This document shows positions 5,495 through 6,282 of a stretch of 6,282 nucleotides of DNA, piece by piece (the stretch's first letter is position 1; each line of letters starts with the position of its first letter). Source of the DNA: Cytophagales bacterium (GTDB lineage: Bacteria > Bacteroidota > Bacteroidia > Cytophagales > Cyclobacteriaceae); NCBI GenBank assembly GCA_029262955.1, contig JAJCYL010000267.1:1-6282 (forward strand). The letters run 5' to 3'. The notes beneath the pieces were generated by a model. The model was not told where the DNA came from. It saw only the letters and a list, made by a program, of their open reading frames with translations, and did no database searches. Made by a program: the position numbers and the translations under genes.

Positions 5495-5513
5495 TTATCA
5501 TTCCATAACTTAT
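5483..5513 (+). promoter_or_regulatory. Candidate Bacteroidota-type promoter for the secreted-protein gene
   Basis: TTG at 5483-5485 and TAACTTAT at 5506-5513 are 20 bases apart, roughly the TTTG / TAnnTTTG layout of the Bacteroidota primary sigma factor. The match of the downstream element is partial. The start would be near 5520, giving a short leader before the ATG at 5537. Confidence 0.25.
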
Positions 5514-5536
5514 TCAGTCAACTAAACCCAATAATT

Positions 5537-5992
5537 ATGAAAAAGTTAATGCTATTATGTTCTCTTTTATTTGTGATCAGTTTGGCATATGCCCAATTGG
5601 AACCCTACAAGGACTTCACTACTTCTGATGAGGTTACATATGTCAGTACAATTAAAGTCAACTCCAATAAGATGACCCGCTATTTGGAAGGCTTGAGCAA
5701 AACATGGGTAGAGGCTGTTAAGTTTCAAAAAGAAAAAGGTTACATAACCAACTGGGGTCTTTATATCAGTGACCTTCCTAATAGTGGGGAGTTTAACCTC
5801 ATAACCACCGTGACTTTTGCCAATGATGCAGCCACCAGGGGTTCAGAAGAAATTTTTAAGGCAGTTCAGGATTACATGGCAAAGAATGCCGCCAGTGAGG
5901 AGGAACGTAATAAAATAGTACAGCAGGATTATCCATCAATGCGTACAATTGTAGGAGGGTATCGCTTTCGACAAGTGACTTTCAAAAATTAA
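5537..5992 (+). CDS. Small secreted protein of unknown function
   Basis: I place the start at the ATG 5537 (151 residues). The frame is open back to 5426, but the ATG at 5537 begins a textbook signal peptide: MKK, a hydrophobic core to about residue 17, and A17-Y-A19 before Q20, suggesting cleavage after A19. The 37 residues gained by the longer start would bury this signal. The mature part of about 130 residues has a strand (EVTYVSTIKV, 32-41), a helix (MTRYLEGLSKTWVEAVKFQKEKG, split by Trp57), a strand with TNWGLYISD, a strand FNLITTVTF (86-94), a second helix and a final strand GYRFRQVTF. This beta-alpha-beta-beta-alpha-beta order fits a small ferredoxin-like or dimeric alpha-beta-barrel fold, which is inference. 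No Cys remains after cleavage and no catalytic motif is evident. A strong terminator follows and structured repeats lie on both sides. Confidence 0.85.
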   Translation: MKKLMLLCSLLFVISLAYAQLEPYKDFTTSDEVTYVSTIKVNSNKMTRYLEGLSKTWVEAVKFQKEKGYITNWGLYISDLPNSGEFNLITTVTFANDAATRGSEEIFKAVQDYMAKNAASEEERNKIVQQDYPSMRTIVGGYRFRQVTFKN

Positions 5993-6010
5993 ATTGTTCT
6001 TCAATAAGAG

Positions 6011-6034
6011 CCCCATATGTGAATATGGGGTTTT
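6011..6034 (+). terminator. Strong intrinsic terminator of the secreted-protein gene
   Basis: CCCCATAT (6011-6018) and ATATGGGG (6023-6030) form a perfect 8-bp stem with a GTGA loop, followed by TTTTATT. It starts 18 bases after the stop codon. AATAA before and TTATT after give some terminator character on the other strand as well. Confidence 0.9.
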
Positions 6035-6082
6035 ATTCCTACCACATACCGGAGTCGTTTGCATTTTCCGGACGTATTTTTA

Positions 6083-6155
6083 TCAGCTCGCTAAGGGTCT
6101 TCCTAAATGAAATGTTCCTTCTACAGGGTCCCTTTCAGGAGACCCTGAGAGGAAG
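6083..6155. repeat. Structured repeat, copy C (73 bp)
   Basis: This is the most diverged of three copies. It shares the TCAGCTCGCTAAGGGTC block with A and B, then shows scattered changes and a 2-base deletion (TTCCTTCTACAGGG). The CAGGGTC/GACCCTG hairpin and inner CCT/AGG stem are fully preserved, and CTTCCT/AGGAAG is kept. Its right end is extended by a short tandem array. Confidence 0.85.
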
Positions 6156-6190
6156 AGAAGGAGACCATGAGAGGAAGGAGAGGAAGGAAG
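6138..6190. repeat. Tandem extension of the right end of repeat copy C
   Basis: An 18-base unit of the type GGAGACCnTGAGAGGAAG lies at 6138-6155 and again at 6160-6177 (17 of 18 the same, period 22). GAGAGGAAG follows at 6178-6186 and GAAG at 6187-6190. This is a small purine-only slippage array on the + strand. The frame across it is open by chance and is not called as a gene. Confidence 0.7.
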
Positions 6191-6215
6191 TGACCTTCAA
6201 ATAACTAATTGTTCA
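6189..6215 (+). pseudogene. Possible echo of the 3' end of the secreted-protein gene
   Basis: Twenty-two of 27 bases match the stretch that covers the last codons and stop of the gene at 5537-5992. Here the codons read EVTFK-stop, compared with QVTFKN-stop in the gene, and both are followed by a sequence with AATTGTTC. A hairpin follows at a similar distance in both places. It may be the surviving 3' tip of a duplicated gene, joined to the end of repeat copy C. The stretch is short, so chance is not excluded. Confidence 0.35.
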
Positions 6216-6228
6216 CTAACCAATCACG

Positions 6229-6252
6229 ACTGTTGGTGAAAACACCAACAGT
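6229..6252. repeat. Perfect 10-bp hairpin with AAAA loop near the window end
   Basis: ACTGTTGGTG (6229-6238) and CACCAACAGT (6243-6252) are exact reverse complements. No T-run follows on either strand, so it is not a standard intrinsic terminator, though it sits 24 bases after the possible gene remnant as a terminator would. I see nothing further in 6253-6282. Confidence 0.6.
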
Positions 6253-6282
6253 GGCTAGTGCTATTTGAGGGTATCCGTCATT

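Noticed and set aside
5426..5536. Longer N-terminus for the secreted protein, starting at 5426
   Set aside because: It would put 37 polar residues before a perfect signal peptide, and it covers the candidate promoter and an inverted repeat.
5043..6155. CRISPR array
   Set aside because: The three repeats are 73-77 bp and 196 to 691 bp apart with genes and remnants between them. There are no uniform spacers and no cas genes.
6019..6204. A 61-codon open frame on the + strand
   Set aside because: It begins inside the terminator loop of the preceding gene and runs through repeat copy C and a purine-rich tandem array. Its protein has no gene-like character apart from the possible gene-end echo in its last codons.
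1..6282. tRNA or rRNA genes
   Set aside because: I saw no cloverleaf arms with a T-loop motif and no rRNA-like stretch. The hairpins present are simple single stems.

Overview
The window looks like a piece of a Bacteroidota chromosome, probably from the Cytophagales side of the phylum. The evidence is MnmE C-terminal remnants of Bacteroidota type, a remnant of the GxxExxY family that is common in this phylum, two lipoprotein signals, starts without Shine-Dalgarno sequences, and AT-rich intergenic DNA. The genus cannot be told. All credible genes are on the + strand.

Layout. (i) Positions 1-3441 are AT-rich accessory DNA: a lipoprotein whose start lies before the window, a one-pass membrane protein, a two-gene unit (soluble protein plus membrane-anchored coiled-coil protein, 9 bp apart), and a zinc-ribbon DUF4145 protein. 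(ii) Positions about 3431-3604 hold a 5'-truncated but in-frame 3' end of mnmE (trmE, the tRNA-modification GTPase). (iii) Positions 3641-4819 encode a GC-richer, lipoprotein-type acetamidase/formamidase. (iv) Positions about 4862-5038 hold a second, decayed 3' end of mnmE. (v) Positions 5039-6282 are a patchwork of three copies of a 73-77 bp structured repeat, a dead GxxExxY nuclease-like fragment, a small secreted protein with a strong terminator, and what may be the echo of that protein's 3' end followed by another strong hairpin.

Main interpretation. Two mnmE 3' ends lie one after the other with cargo before and between them. They differ at 19 of 135 aligned positions. Twelve of the 15 changed codons are synonymous, so both seem to have diverged while still serving as working gene ends. 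This fits serial insertion of elements at the 3' end of mnmE, each bringing a new gene end and pushing the old one downstream. Salmonella genomic island 1 uses the same target in Gammaproteobacteria. No integrase is visible here, so the mechanism is inference. The genes do not form one pathway; they read as independent cargo. The best candidate for an undescribed system is the pair at 1632-2708.
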